Source: Diatrype stigma
Lineage: Eukaryota; Ascomycota; Sordariomycetes; Xylariales; Diatrypaceae
Assembly: GCA_022225965.2 (NCBI GenBank)
Contig: JAKJXP020000123.1
Location: forward strand, 56,670-120,669
Direction of reading: 5' to 3'
Length of the DNA stretch: 64,000 nucleotides
Shown in pieces: positions 45,283 to 57,274 of this stretch. The notes beneath the pieces were generated by a model. That model was given only the letters and a program-made list of their open reading frames with translations. It was not told the DNA's origin and did not search any database. The first letter of the stretch is position 1; each line of letters opens with the position of its first letter. Made by a program: the position numbers and the translations under genes.

Positions 45283-46282
45283 TTCGTTTCTTTCCTCGAG
45301 TAGCGCTACTAGCCATCTCCTTGCATCGAGCTTCCGAGGGCTAGGTACCAGGTTCTAGACATTGTACCTCTGTCGGACATCACTTCATGGCGCTCATAAC
45401 ACCACTGCTATATCATTCGATCGCGTTTTCCTAATACTGAGTCTCTACAGCATCCGCCCTGATACAACGTCGTTGGAAGCCCTCATTCGAGATCAAGAAT
45501 GCCATACCCAATTCCCTGTCATTCTATATAGGGTCACTCTGAGGTGCTTAACCAAATCTTCCCGACAATGCTGTTCTTGTTCGCCACCTGAGACCTTCTC
45601 ATCATGCACTAGGCCCGCACAGTGATCGTTTCAGAGGTTTTACTGGCTTGGGGACACGGGAACCCACGATCCTCGTTGATCAGGGTCATCAGAATGAGCA
45701 TGGTGCGTTGGTTGACTGCCGTCGTCTTTGGTCTCTTAGCACCGAACCTGGGTCTGCATTAATGATCCCTCTCTTTCCCCGAGTCTTTCCCTTCTGTACA
45801 GCCATTTTCGATACCCCCCCCCCCCCCCCCCGGTGATACATTGGCATCACTACCCTTCCGAGATTATCTCCGCACACCTTCGTTCTATATATTCCGGTAT
45901 TGGTCGGCCGGCTAGGCAGCCACCGCATTGCTATGGGACGCGCTTGGCGTACACTGGACCAGTAGGACAAGTTACGGTTTGGCATTCGTCTACAGGGTTT
46001 GGGATTGATGGTGGCGCTGGTTTGGTAGATAGGAACCTAGATACCCAAGGGAGGCGTAGCACTAATGAAAAGTCTTTGATTCCCGCAAGATCATATATAC
46101 AAGAACAAGCATCTCCTAAGTAATTCATCTACATATATACATGCTAACCTCACGCCCACGCCTGTCCCCTTCCCCTCCCTAACCTTATCTCCTCATTGCC
46201 ACGCTCTTCTTTCTTGGTTTAGGCAGTAGAACTAAGCTAGACTGACTAGGTCACCAAACACGAATTAAGTTTACTGGCTCGC
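45283..46282. other. intergenic, C18 run
   Basis: About 1 kb between convergent genes; an 18-base C run lies at 45814-45831. No gene seen. Confidence 0.55.
45814..45831 (+). repeat. C18 homopolymer
   Basis: Eighteen consecutive C, flanked by ATA and GGTG. Probably length-variable in culture and in sequencing. Confidence 0.95.
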
Positions 46283-48653
46283 TCAAGCAACAGTCAGCGT
46301 CGCCGCGAGCCGCAGGTCCCGGCTACTCGCACCGACGGTGACGTTGAACTCGCCGGCGGGGACGACCCATTCCTGGGCGGCGACATCCCAGATGCTGAGG
46401 TCGCGGCGGCGCAGCGCGAAGGTCGCAGTGTCCGATGCTCCCGCCTCCAGCGGCAGCTTCGAGAACCCCCGTAACTGTCGCGGCGGCGTGCCCGCCGACT
46501 CCGGAAAGCCCACGTATAGCTGTGCTACCTCGGCACCCGCCACCTCGCCGCTATTGGTTATCGTCGCCATCGCCGTCGCTACCGTCTCCCAGAGGTCGGC
46601 GCGCCCTCCTGGGATGATGTCGCCGGTGGCAGGGCCGGAGGTGGGCGCGCCATCGATGGCGAGGTCGGCGTAGTCGAAGGTCGTGTAGGCTGTTTTGGGA
46701 GTTGCGTTAGTCATTGGACCCTGTGATTCATTTTACCTTTGTTCGGTGACAGACTTATGTATCGTTGAGACAGAGCGGGGAGATGGACAGGGTGATGAGG
46801 ATGGGATATCATGGAAAAGGAAAGGGAAGGCAGAGGAAGCAATAGGAAGGGGTAGGAAGGGAAGACGAAAGTTAAAACGTACACAAGCCAAAACCAAACT
46901 CGTAACGTGGCTCGATCTCCTCAGCATCGAAGTGGCGATAGTCGATGAACAGGCCCTCAGAATAGTCGTCGTTTCCCTGCACGACCTTGGTGCCGTAGTC
47001 GGCCTCGGCCTTAGCGATGGTATAGGGCAGCTTACCCGAGGGGCTGACATCTCCGTAAAGCACGTCGACGAGCGCGTTGCCGTTCTCCTGCGACGGTAGA
47101 CCGGCCCACACGACGGCCTTGACGCTCGGGTTCGACAGTACCGACTCGAGCACGACGGGTCCAACCGAGTGCACCACCACGATGACGTTGTCGGCCGCGT
47201 CCGCCACCGCCGCCACCAGCTCGTTGCCGCCGTGCCATGGGTCCAGGCTGATCCGGTCCCCGACATTATTCTCCACCGTGATGTATCCCTCGCCGCTGTC
47301 TGCCGTGATGAACACGATGGCTACATCCGCCCCGCTCAACACTGACCCCACGCTGCCGGGGCTGTCGCTCGCCGCCGTGCTAACCTGCGTCCCGTCCGCT
47401 TGCGCCCGCGTCGTGATAGCGTCCTCGGGCGACACGAAGTACGGGTAATCAGCCGTGCCGGAGCCCCAGCCCATACCAAGCGCGCCCTCATTGCACCCGC
47501 GGTCAGCGCAGTTATTGCTGGCGTGGTTGCCAGCGGCAGCAGCGGAGCCGACGAGCGCGATCTTGCCCGGCTTCTGCAGCGGCAGGACGGCGTCGTCGTT
47601 CTTGAGCAGCACGATGCCGTCGCGCGCCACCGCGCGCACGTTGTCCTTGTGATCGGCCTGCACGCTCGCGTCGATGTTGATGGGCGGGTAGCCTTGGTCT
47701 TGGCCGTAGTAGTACCACGACGTCAGCACGCGGCGTACCATGTCATCGACGCGGTCCTGCGACATCGACCCGCTGCTCACGGCCTGCTGCAGCGCGGGGC
47801 CCCACCACACGCTGCCGCCGTCGTAGTCGCTGCCCGGCATGGTCATGTCGAGCCCGGCCACGGCGCTCTCGACCGTCGTGTGCTGCGCGTTCCAGTCCGT
47901 CATGACGTAGCCGCGGAAGCCGAGCTCCTCCTTGGCGATCTGGTTGAGCACGCGGTCGTTCTCGCACGCCCACGTGCCGTTGATCTTGTTGTACGAGCAC
48001 ATGATGGAGGCGACGTTGGCGTGCACCGCGGAGGCGAACGGCCACAGGTACAGCTCGTGCAGCGTGCGGTCGTCGACGTTCGAGCTCATCGTCTCGCGGT
48101 TCAGCTCCTGCTCGTTGACGATGTAGTGCTTCACCGTCGGTTGCACGCCCGCCGCTACGAAACCCGCCACTGTCTCTTCCGTCGCCACGCCCTGTAGGTA
48201 CGGGTCCGCCCCGAACCCCTCCCAGTTGCGCCCGCCGTTCGGGATCTTGCCCAGACCCCCCGGTGCCGGTCCTAGCATCACGTGCACTCCGCATCCCTTG
48301 GCCTCCTCGCCGATATACTGCCCCCGCTGCTTAATCAATGTCCGGTCCCACGTTGCGCCCGCCTGGATCCCCGGCGTGAAGGCCGTTACGCTGGTGCCGT
48401 ACCGCACTCCGAGGGGGCTGTCCTGCAGACACAGTTGCGGGTAGCCGATGGAGCTGACGGCCGCTGTGTTGCCCACGCAGGGCCCTCCCGCGTTCCATCC
48501 GATCCCCGTCACGATCTGGATCTTATCGCTCAGCGAGAGCTTGGCTACCGCCGCGTCGGCACTTTCGTACGAAGCGTCCCAGTCACCGGCGGCGGCCTGG
48601 GCTAGGACAGCCGGTACCGCCGCAGCGAGCGTGGCAAGGAAGTGCGACCGCAT
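46283..48653 (-). CDS. bgl1: GH3 beta-glucosidase, Cel3A/BGL1 type, secreted
   Basis: Hydrolyses cellobiose and short glucans to glucose. Exons: 48653-46883 and 46689-46283 (725 residues), joined GGCTTGT|GTACGT...ACAG|CC so that FGLSYT is restored. Signal peptide MRSHFLATLAAAVPAVLAQA. Catalytic nucleophile Asp253 in RGYVMTDWNAQH and acid/base Glu in ADSGEGYITVE; the GALGMGWGSGTADYPYF and LPSQENGNALVDVLYGD segments match Trichoderma Cel3A closely. A fibronectin-III-like domain closes the protein (AQLYVGFP, PPRQLRGF). Upstream at 48821-48830 is a TATA-like TATATTAATA (read on plus). This is probably the main extracellular beta-glucosidase; it lies 2.2 kb from the divergent AA14 gene. Confidence 0.96.
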
Positions 48654-50837
48654 CTTCCTCTTCTTCCTCTTCTTTCTTTCGTTCTTTCGTTCTTCTCCGA
48701 GCGTCCGGCAACTTCTTCAATCCAATTGAAAATGGATTCGACAAGACAACACAGCAACAGCTACGAAGAAGGACAGAAGAAAGGGCGTGATCTTCGCTCT
48801 CTCTTGGATTGAGCCACGGCTATATTAATACCTCTCTAGCTTGCTACCGCCACGTGCTCGGCTCATCGCTGTCTTGGTATTATTACGTGCCTGACTTGCA
48901 TCGTTCTCCTCATATGGGTCACCAATCCGACGGCGAGCCAAGTAGGAACTCGGCACGCCATTTCTCTCTCGGTCCTTTCTTCGATACATGACAAGACATG
49001 ATGTCGCAATCTAGAGATCTAAGGCTATCCCCAGGGTAGATCAGCATGGCCGGATCTGGCAGCGTAGCAGCTCGGAGGTTGGAAGTGCCACGAGGAGGCT
49101 AAGGGGAGGGTTAAATTCGCTTCCTCGTCCCATCTTGGCCCGCAGCGCGTTAATTGGTTATGTGGACCCCTACGGATGCCCCTGGTCAGCGACCCCTGCG
49201 ATCTGATTCGAGGAGAACGGATTATAGTGGTCGGATATTGGTCGCCCGCCTCAACTTCCAAGGTACGGGTGAATGACGATCACTTTGGATTGAAATGCCC
49301 GTCTTGGGATTTGACCAAAGGGGTAATTACCTGCCCTAGCCTTGCCCTGCCGGGCCGCATTGCCATATATTAGAATGCAAGGGGTTTCCGTCAGGCTACG
49401 TGACCGATTTGGCAATCAACAAATCCGCCACTGGCGGTCATGTCTGCCTGGGTATATCCTCGGGAAATCTGCGGCCCAGAAGCGGGCAGAGTAAAAGTCG
49501 AAGTAGAACCACATGACTAAGTACCTATTCGACCCATCTCGGGGATGAAACCTTGTCATGCCGTACAATCAATATGCAGTGGTTGCCGCTATTTATGCTG
49601 TAGGTGACTGGCACATCGCGAAAGAGGTCATCATGACGATATCGTCACAAACAATCCTAGGCGTCGTAGTAAGGGTGCTATGGCTTTTTGATGGTATTAT
49701 CTATTCCTCTATCGAATATTGAACTGGGTAGGGGGATAGCGGAGAGCCGTAAGGGACGGGCCTGTGGAGTCGCCTGCGGTGTAAGTGGAGCCAATGTCGG
49801 CTGCCGCGTGCCGTCGCTAGAAGCCGAGACACAAGATTCAAGCCGGTAGCTCTTCAGCTTCTTCGTGGTCATACACCGGCTTTCATACGTAGTAACCTGC
49901 TGCGTTCTTAGCTAGGCTCCTCTGAACTAATTCCTCGTATTTTGCGTTGTGCCCAAGTTGTAGGAAGTAGTAGTGACTAGTCAAGCATGTAACCGTAACT
50001 GAAACTCCACTGGAAGGGCAAGAAGATAGCTCATGTCAATGTTCGCCGATGACACGGTCGACCCCGAACTGACAATTAGGAGTAATACGAGTGGTTCTCA
50101 CCTGCATCGCACTATTTGACCTTACCGGTACTGACCGCTCAGGGCTCTTGCTGCCACAGTGTCACTCTTTCAACATCCAAACATCATTGAACGGTAATAC
50201 GAGATCTGGTTTCCCCAGAGTTTCCTGACGATGAGATGCTCAGTAAGGACAATCGATGTAAGCGACAAAAGGCGGCATTTGGGTGTTCATTAATGGGGTC
50301 GTTAGCTACTTGCTACCTAATATATTATCCCCCACCTACTTCAACAGGAAAGGGGGATACCCACAATATGCCACGGGAGGACAGGCACGCCGCCGCCTCT
50401 GTCTCAGCCCTAGAGCGCCCAGTCAGCCGCAATGCTCTTGGTCCTATCACGGGCGTTGAAACTACGAGGCTTATTTTAGGGGTCCGCTATGCTGGTGCCA
50501 TCACCAAACTTGATATTGGTAAGGTCTATTCAACCTGCCCGATGCGGTCGACTGCTTGTGCAACAAAGCAAGAAGGGGCTCGATCTGATGGCGCGGGTAA
50601 TAATAGCAAGGCCAAGGCTAGCGAGGCCAATTCCAAGGCTCATGTTGAAGATAAGGCTACGTACGGTCCTTATAAATACAGACGATAGTCTTCAGGAAAG
50701 CCAGGAAGAGAGGATTTTGTTCTACACACCATTCTCAGAACCGATCTTGCCTCGTGCTTCAATCAACCTCCTTCATATTGTACTCATAAAAGAGCCAATA
50801 CCTTTATTGCCACTCACACCCATCGTGAACGCACAAG
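48654..50837. other. divergent intergenic region between GH3 and AA14 genes
   Basis: About 2.2 kb holding the promoters of two secreted enzymes read outward. TATA-like sites: 48821-48830 (GH3) and 50671-50678 (AA14). A GGCTAA (XlnR-type) at 49097-49102 and a CCCCAG (CreA-type, reverse) at 49029-49034 are single hexamers expected by chance. No gene is supported. Confidence 0.55.
50671..50678 (+). promoter_or_regulatory. candidate TATA box of the AA14 gene
   Basis: TATAAATA, 167 bp before the start codon of the AA14 gene. Confidence 0.45.
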
Positions 50838-52045
50838 ATGAAGACTGCGTTCCTCTTTTCCCTGGCTGCGGCTGGGTTCGCCAACGCCCACCAGGCTGCT
50901 TGGGTGAAGGGCATGTACTGTCTGGTAAGCACCCACCAATGACCACCACTTCCGTAGTGGAAGCCATGGTCCATACGCAGCTACATTCACTAACAACGAC
51001 ACTAGAACGGCACCGAACCCGGCGTTGACAACCCCAACACGGACACCGTGATTGCGCCCCTGTATAACCTGACGCAGAAGGACTGGTGGATGCAGCACAA
51101 CCGCGGCTGCGACCAGTTCCCGCCGGACGATGGGGACTCTCTCGAGCTGCCCGCGGGCGGTTCGTTCTCCGTCGAGATCGCCCAGAACCGCGCGTTCACC
51201 ACCCTCTCTTACGACGCCAAGTTCGTCACCGACTGGCCCGATGGGAAAACGCACCCCGACGACTGGCACTCCATTGACCCGTCCAAGTGCCTCAACGACA
51301 ATCCCGGTGGGGAGGGCGGTGCATTCCACACCCATAACCAGTCTACCACGGCTGGAACCGCGTTCGCCATCAGCTATAACTCGGAAATCTCCCAGGTGAC
51401 CCTCGACAACTTGGCCGTCTTCTCTGTTCTTGAGCAGTAAGTGAAGTACATTGTTCGAGAGGAAGCTAACTCCGAGTCACCTTTACCTCGAGCCTTGATC
51501 GAGCAGAAGTAGCTAACGGTTGGTCGATCTGCAGCTCCCCGTGGAAGCGCCAGGTGTCGTACGACGTCCCGACAGACCTGCCCGCATGCCCAGAGAACGG
51601 CTGCTACTGCGCCTGGCTCTGGGTTCCCGATGGGTGTAAGTTTCTGAAAGCAGCGCCCCCATGAATGAACCACCAAAGTGAGGCTAATGTCTATCCATTA
51701 CACTACAGGCGGCCAGCCCAACATGTACATGCAGAACTTTAGATGCCATGTTACCGGCACGACGTCCACGAAGAAGGTCGCCGCTGCGAAGCCCGCCGTC
51801 CTCTGCGCTGACGATCCGTCCAAGTGCACGAGTGGTGCCAAGCAAATGATTGTCTGGAACCGTAGGTCTTCCCGTCTGCACTATCAGCCACCCCTCCCCC
51901 ATTCGATGCATTTAGGATATGCCAATAGCCTAACGTCTCTGCAGAACAGGAAGGAAACAACTGGGAGGACACCAGGGGCGTCTCTCCCGGTTACAACATG
52001 AAGCTCGGATTCGCCCCCGGTGCCCAGAACGACATCTTCGAATAG
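50838..52045 (+). CDS. AA14-type lytic polysaccharide monooxygenase
   Basis: Copper enzyme expected to cleave xylan-coated cellulose oxidatively. Five exons: 50838-50924, 51006-51436, 51535-51635, 51709-51861 and 51945-52045 (290 residues), all joins in frame. A 17-residue signal peptide ends ...GFANA, leaving His18 as residue 1 of the mature protein, as needed for the copper histidine brace. Family signatures: [50 protein letters not shown] (second His region), [35 protein letters not shown] and the ending GAQNDIFE. The full pattern matches the Pycnoporus AA14 proteins as I know them. Substrate is inferred from family. Confidence 0.87.
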
Positions 52046-53392
52046 AGCGGAGTCGAGAAAGGTATTTCATCTGTCAATCGTGAGACATGACTACGATTGC
52101 CAATGGGCATAGTTTCTTGTCCGACTTGAATTCGGAACTTCCCTTGGCAAGATTTTGTTACTGAACGCTATGAAGTCTCCAATGCCTAGGGCTTGTGCTG
52201 CCGCCGAGGGAGGGATATTGGAAGATTCATCATTTGCTGTAGATTTTCTCGGAACCTCGCAGAAGCTGGGCCCCGGACCTGCTTGTGTTGTCTTTCCAAT
52301 GCTCTAAACTTATTCAATCGTTTCATACTTGTATATACTTCAACACCATCTTGTATAAAAACGACATTGGGATAAACTCTTAACTGCATCCGCATGAACT
52401 TGTGTAGCCCTCCCCTGATACATCTAAAGTACTAGCTATGACCACCCATCAGTTATCCTTAGGTTCAACACTGAGGATCAATTGTTCTCCTTCTTAGCCA
52501 TATAACCCTTTTTGTCTCAAGGAGTGAAAGAACAAGGCGGTAATGCCACGATAGCCAGATAACCCTCACCTACAAAGAACACCAGCAATTAGAACTACGG
52601 ATGGGTCGACTCAATGGTTGCCCACAAATACTTCATACGACCTTGTATGGAGGAGAAACCATCAAGAGACTATTTGCAGTTGGAATGGAAGCCAGATTTT
52701 AGGGGTACAGGTGGTTAGTGTTCATCGCTGAGGATGAAGATACCATGATTCTGGTAGTCTTGATCAATGCAACCTCTTAGCGCGCTCTTGATCGAGTATG
52801 TCTATTGATGAATGAAGCTTGAACATCACATACAGAGACTGCATATTGTGTTACAGCGTAACTCTATTTGGACCAGTGACTGGGTTATCCGGACCGGAGG
52901 TCGGGTCAGCAATATGGCTCAGGCTTACGCCCTTCTGTCTTGGCCAAGTGACAGTAACTGCGGGGGGGCTCCGTAGATCGCTTCCGTCCCTTTGCGGTGG
53001 TTTGAATCGGCAAAGGTGGGACCACTAGGATCTCATTGAACTATTATAGTCAGTGTTCTAGGGAGCGGATCGGATGAGCTACTTCGTGTTAGCTCTACCG
53101 GTTCCAACGACGGTTCGTATAAGGCCTGCAGGGGTGGGGTGAGCTAGATTCAGCTGAAGAGTCATCTCATTGGGTGACTCTTCCTGCCGATCAGCGGCAT
53201 GCAGGTATTGTTATCGAAGTTGGCCGAGACTTCGTGGGTATTAGAGCCGTGATGAAATGACACGTGAGTATCTATATGAAATGTCCTAGACGAAAACCTC
53301 CCATTATATAAGCTGATGCCCAAGCGACGACGAAGGAGCTGTTCCGCTACTACTCAATATTGTGTTCAGCTGTTGAGAAAAGCATAATCAAC
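52046..53392. other. intergenic, no gene seen
   Basis: About 1.3 kb. TATATAAG at 53305-53312 lies 81 bp before the next start and is a good TATA candidate. Nothing else recognised. Confidence 0.55.
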
Positions 53393-54836
53393 ATGGCGTC
53401 TGATTCGACGAACAAGAAATGGCCGGAGTTTGGACCAAGACTGCTCCAGCATTTTACTTTCGATCCAGAGTATCGGAACCTAAATAATGGTGCGTATGCA
53501 AGGGTGTGGGGGCATGGGACGGGATAGATGAGGATAGCGCTGACAGAATAGTGTAGGTTCGTTTGGGAGCTTTCCGCGGCACATTCAGGAAGAGCGACGG
53601 TATCACCAGGACCGTGAAAACGCAAGGCCAGACGACTTCATCCGCTACGACGTACCTCGGAAGCTGGACGGAGCGCGGGCGGCCGTGGCGGATCTGTTGA
53701 AAGTCCACGCAGACACCGTCGTGTTCGAGCCAAACGCGACGAACGCAGCCAACACTATCCTGCGGAACCTCATGTGGGACGATGACGGCAAGGACGAGAT
53801 CTTGTACTTCAACTCGGTCTACGGGAGCAACGGGAAGACCATCGACTACTTGGTCGACACTCACGCCGGCAAATTGGCGTCGAGGGAAATTGCGATCACA
53901 TACCCGTGCGAGGACGAAGAAATTGTAGCAGTGTTCAAGGCGGCGGTCCAGCAGAGCAGGGCAGAGGGCAAGAGGCCCAAGATCTGCCTCTATGACGCGG
54001 TCTCCAGCTTGCCCGGGGTCCGGTTCCCGTTCGAGGAGTTGACTAAGGCGTGCCGGGAGGAGGGCATCATCAGCCTCCTCGACGGCGCCCAGGGCATCGG
54101 CATGATCGACTTCGACCTCGGCGCGCTGGACCCGGACTTCTTCCTGACGAACTGCCACAAGTGGCTGCACGTGCCGCGGGGGTGCGCGGTCCTCTACGTG
54201 CCGCTCCGGAACCAGCACCTCATCACGTCGACGACGCCCACCTCCCACGGGTACGTGCCCAAAACCAACAAGAGGTTTAACCCGCTGCCGAAGAGCTACA
54301 AGTCGGCCTTCATCGCCAACTTCGACTTCACCGGGACCACGGATAGGAGCACATTCCTCTGCGTCCCGAGTGCTATCGCGTGGCGCCGGGACATCCTGGG
54401 CGGCGAAGAGCGCATCATGGAGTACACGCAGACGCTGGCACAGGAGGGCGGAAAGAAAGCTGCCGAGATTCTTGGTACGGAGGTTTTGGAGAACCGGTCG
54501 GGCTCGATGACGAAGTGCAGCATGACCAATGTCGCGCTGCCGCTCAAGTTCGTAACTACTGCTACTGCCGTTGGCGGTGGCACAGCTGGGTTCAGTGAAG
54601 GGTCGGAGAACCAGGAGCTCGAGATACCAATTGAGGACGTGTCGGACGCTCGGGAGTGGATGATGAGGGCGTTGATCAGCGACTACAATACTTACGTCGT
54701 CGTCTATACGTATAACAACCGCTTCTGGGTCAGAATCAGCGCCCAGGTGTACCTCGATATTGGAGATTTTGAATGGGCTGGTCAGATACTTCTTGAGTTG
54801 TCGAAGAGGGTGGCCAAGGGAGAGTACAAGAAGTGA
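53393..54836 (+). CDS. class V aminotransferase-fold PLP enzyme, Egt2/isopenicillin-N-epimerase-like
   Basis: Exons: 53393-53489 and 53557-54836 (458 residues), joined AATG|GTGCGT...TAG|GTTCG to give RNLNNGSFGSFP, the standard start of this family. PLP-binding Lys234 in LTNCHKWLHVPRG and the PLP-ring Asp in SLLDGAQGIGM. The sequence resembles fungal Egt2 (hercynylcysteine sulfoxide lyase of ergothioneine synthesis): FPRHIQEER, FIRYDVPRKLDGARAAVA, FEPNAT and TSTTPTSHGYVP. Many homologues are annotated only as isopenicillin-N epimerase. No egt1 is in the window. Function as Egt2 is inference. Confidence 0.82.
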
Positions 54837-55354
54837 TCGAGTAGTTTGCGGGCACCTTGCAAGGAAATCTGGGGGGAGCGAGGAATATTCTTTCAGAATG
54901 GGATGGAAAAGCCAGCCTTTGTGGGATTACATAGTGCTAAAATCTAATCAAGATTTGCTAAATCAATCAACAACGAAATTATCATAGAATGGTATACTGC
55001 CATCATACTTACAACTTGAGTACTGCCCTTGTGCTGCAATCCCTGGGTTGATGCAAATCAAGATAAGCTGAACAGTGTGTAGGAACGCATGGAATACGTT
55101 CAAAAACTGGGGAATCACTTCCCCACCGTAGAGGATCTGATGGTTTTTGTCAGGGGCTTAAGTGTGAGGGGGTCTAGGGATCCATAGGATCCCACTTTAT
55201 ACACTAGCGGAGGGCTTATACGGCTATATAAGCCCTATAGCTTCCATAGGGCACGATTTATTCTGTTTCCTTCCTCCCCCCTACCTAGCAGTTATCCCCT
55301 ATCACTCTGATGGCGACATATTCCCTGACAGTTTTATTTACCATGTGCTCTTGG
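54837..55354. other. intergenic with nested hairpins
   Basis: Contains a perfect 10-bp inverted repeat AGGGCTTATA/TATAAGCCCT (55211-55220, 55227-55236) and an overlapping GCCCTAT/ATAGGGC pair near 55232-55252, plus a near-palindrome around 55180-55196. Possibly the edge of a decayed mobile element. No gene seen. Confidence 0.55.
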
Positions 55355-55849
55355 TAGGGTGTCAACGCAACGCTATCCACTACAACCAGCCGCCTGGATT
55401 TAGTCGAATGCCGTTGCGTAACTGCAACCAAATTGAAGAAGCGATGCATTGGTTACAATATCCAAATCGGGTTAAAGTGAGGGCATATACGATGGTCGTG
55501 TCTGACCGTCGTGAGATAAATTTTGGCGTTTATCTGGCGTATTCGAAGCTACCCGACCTGCTACCAACTGCCAGATCCATACCGACCCACCGATCCCATA
55601 CTCCCCCTGCCCCCTTTCCGACCCCTGTTTTCGAACCCCTAGATCGTCGATGTGGCGGTGCTTTAATGTATACTAGCCACGAATCACCAGCCACTGTAAT
55701 GTTCAATCAGTTGCGCAACCAGGCAGCTTATCGTGGATTGCGTTGCAGGTTGCGCAATTCAGAAAAATCCTAAATGGATGGGTTGCAGAGGCTGGTGGCA
55801 ACCAATTGGTGGCAATCGCGTTGCACAGGTTGCGTTGCGTGACACCCTG
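55355..55849. mobile_element. non-autonomous hAT-like element (MITE candidate)
   Basis: TAGGGTGTCAACGCAACGC at 55355-55373 and its reverse complement at 55832-55849 (AGGGTGTCACGCAACGC) match apart from one inserted base. The TAGGGTGTCAACG-type end resembles those of hAT-Ac elements. Inside are many GTTGCG/CGCAAC motifs (for example GTTGCGCAA near 55710, 55750 and 55810), like subterminal transposase sites. About 495 bp and no transposase frame. No convincing target-site duplication was found. Confidence 0.62.
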
Positions 55850-56845
55850 GGCCTCTCAGGGGTCGTCAGGTGTATATATGCATCATCCTCCAAGCGCTTA
55901 CGTGGCACGTATTTAGCCCTCCTTATTGGAGTATTCTAGAGCGCTCTAACCTGAAACATTCGTTGGAGAAACCCCATGGACATACTATTGGATTTGAACA
56001 TCTCCGGCAAATATAGGGTGGATTCGGTTAACGATGCAGATACCAAAGCCCATCCGGGTTTCGTTGTAGTTTGGTAGCAAATCATACGCTAGCAGGCCTT
56101 TCTTGGGTTCCAGGGGGAGGGCATGCTTGTCTGCCTACCTTATGAAGGGGTACATTCTATCTATTTTTACTCGCTATATCAATACTAAGAGCTTGGCATC
56201 AGTATCTTGAACAAAGAAAAAGAGAAAAGAGCTGTGCAGCTTCGTCCTGGATAAGCTTCATCTAAATTCCCGTGTCCTGGTCAGTGGCTATTCTTTTCGA
56301 ATTTCCCACCTTATATAAGGCACAGTAAGGTGTAGGGTGTAGAAGTAGTGGCGGTCTAATATGCCGTATTCTATCTATCGTTCTGTTATGTAATTGTTAG
56401 TAATAGTACAGGTAAGATCATGCTGTTGGCGATTAATTACAATAGATAGCCAGGGAGTAAAACTGCACTTTCATATTATAGAAAGGTTGTATTAGCCTCA
56501 TCCACCATGTCAGTGGATATGGTACCCGATCACATGTTAGGTTTGTTATAGTGACTCACTCTTTAAGTACCGGTAAGATATAATAACCTATCATGAATAA
56601 TTAGCCCACACCAATATTCGGAGCAACCTGGAAGCTTTGGGAGGCTTACCATAGACCATCGCTCCCTCCCGCCCCTTGGTCTAACAAGGCTCTGTCTTTC
56701 GGTGTATATCCAAACTGTTAAGCGGGTTACATTGCCTGATAACAGCCTAACTCGTCAACCTTAAGTCGTTGCATAACTTCGAGTCTAGAGTCAACTAAAC
56801 CCCTAATAGGCAACAGCTTAGCCTCTTCTTTACGATAGAATTATC
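55850..56845. other. intergenic, no gene seen
   Basis: About 1 kb between the hAT-like element and the left LTR. Mixed, partly AT-rich DNA of unclear origin; a TATATATG near 55873-55880. It could be remains of older elements. Confidence 0.5.
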
Positions 56846-57274
56846 TAGGATTAGCTGGAAAAAGGGACAAATTCCTACTGGCTACGGAAGATTCCAGCAC
56901 CTTCTAAACCGTATAATAACGTAATTATATAATTACGAGCTTACGTAGCTATAAGGGTTCTGCCCCTGGGCAAAAACACACTAAGCCTAAAATGAAACAG
57001 CTGCTAGAAAATAAAAGGGCCCGTCCCCCTATCCAGAAAATTCTATAACCTTCCATAACCTTTCATAATTCCCTATAAGCCTAATACTTATAACGGCCTA
57101 TCCAATATAAATACAGGTACTTACCGCCTATAAATAGCTATAATATAATAAATAAAATTACGAAAAATCGTATATATAAACTTATCCATATATAGTATTT
57201 ACAGTAAAATCCTTATACTCTTTTGCTTACCCTATATAGCTAAAATCCTTTTACTGCCTAAATCTTATAAATTA
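56846..57274 (+). repeat. left LTR of Ty1/copia element (429 bp)
   Basis: 429 bp, alignable end to end with the right LTR of exactly the same length. Starts TAGGATTA and ends AAATTA. If LTR ends are TG...CA, both ends of both copies now read TA...TA, the outcome of C-to-T and G-to-A change. It is AT-rich, with many A/T where the right copy has G/C. Confidence 0.93.

Noticed and set aside
47400..48197. 265-codon frame antisense to the GH3 gene
   Set aside because: Shadow of the GH3 exon; rich in Arg, Val and Ala only.
48654..49110. GGCTAA (XlnR-like) and CCCCAG (CreA-like) hexamers as regulatory sites of the GH3 gene
   Set aside because: Single six-base matches are expected by chance in 2 kb; no paired or clustered sites.
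50236..50688. 150-codon open frame upstream of the AA14 gene
   Set aside because: No family resemblance, and it overlaps the likely TATA box of the AA14 gene at 50671. More likely promoter DNA.
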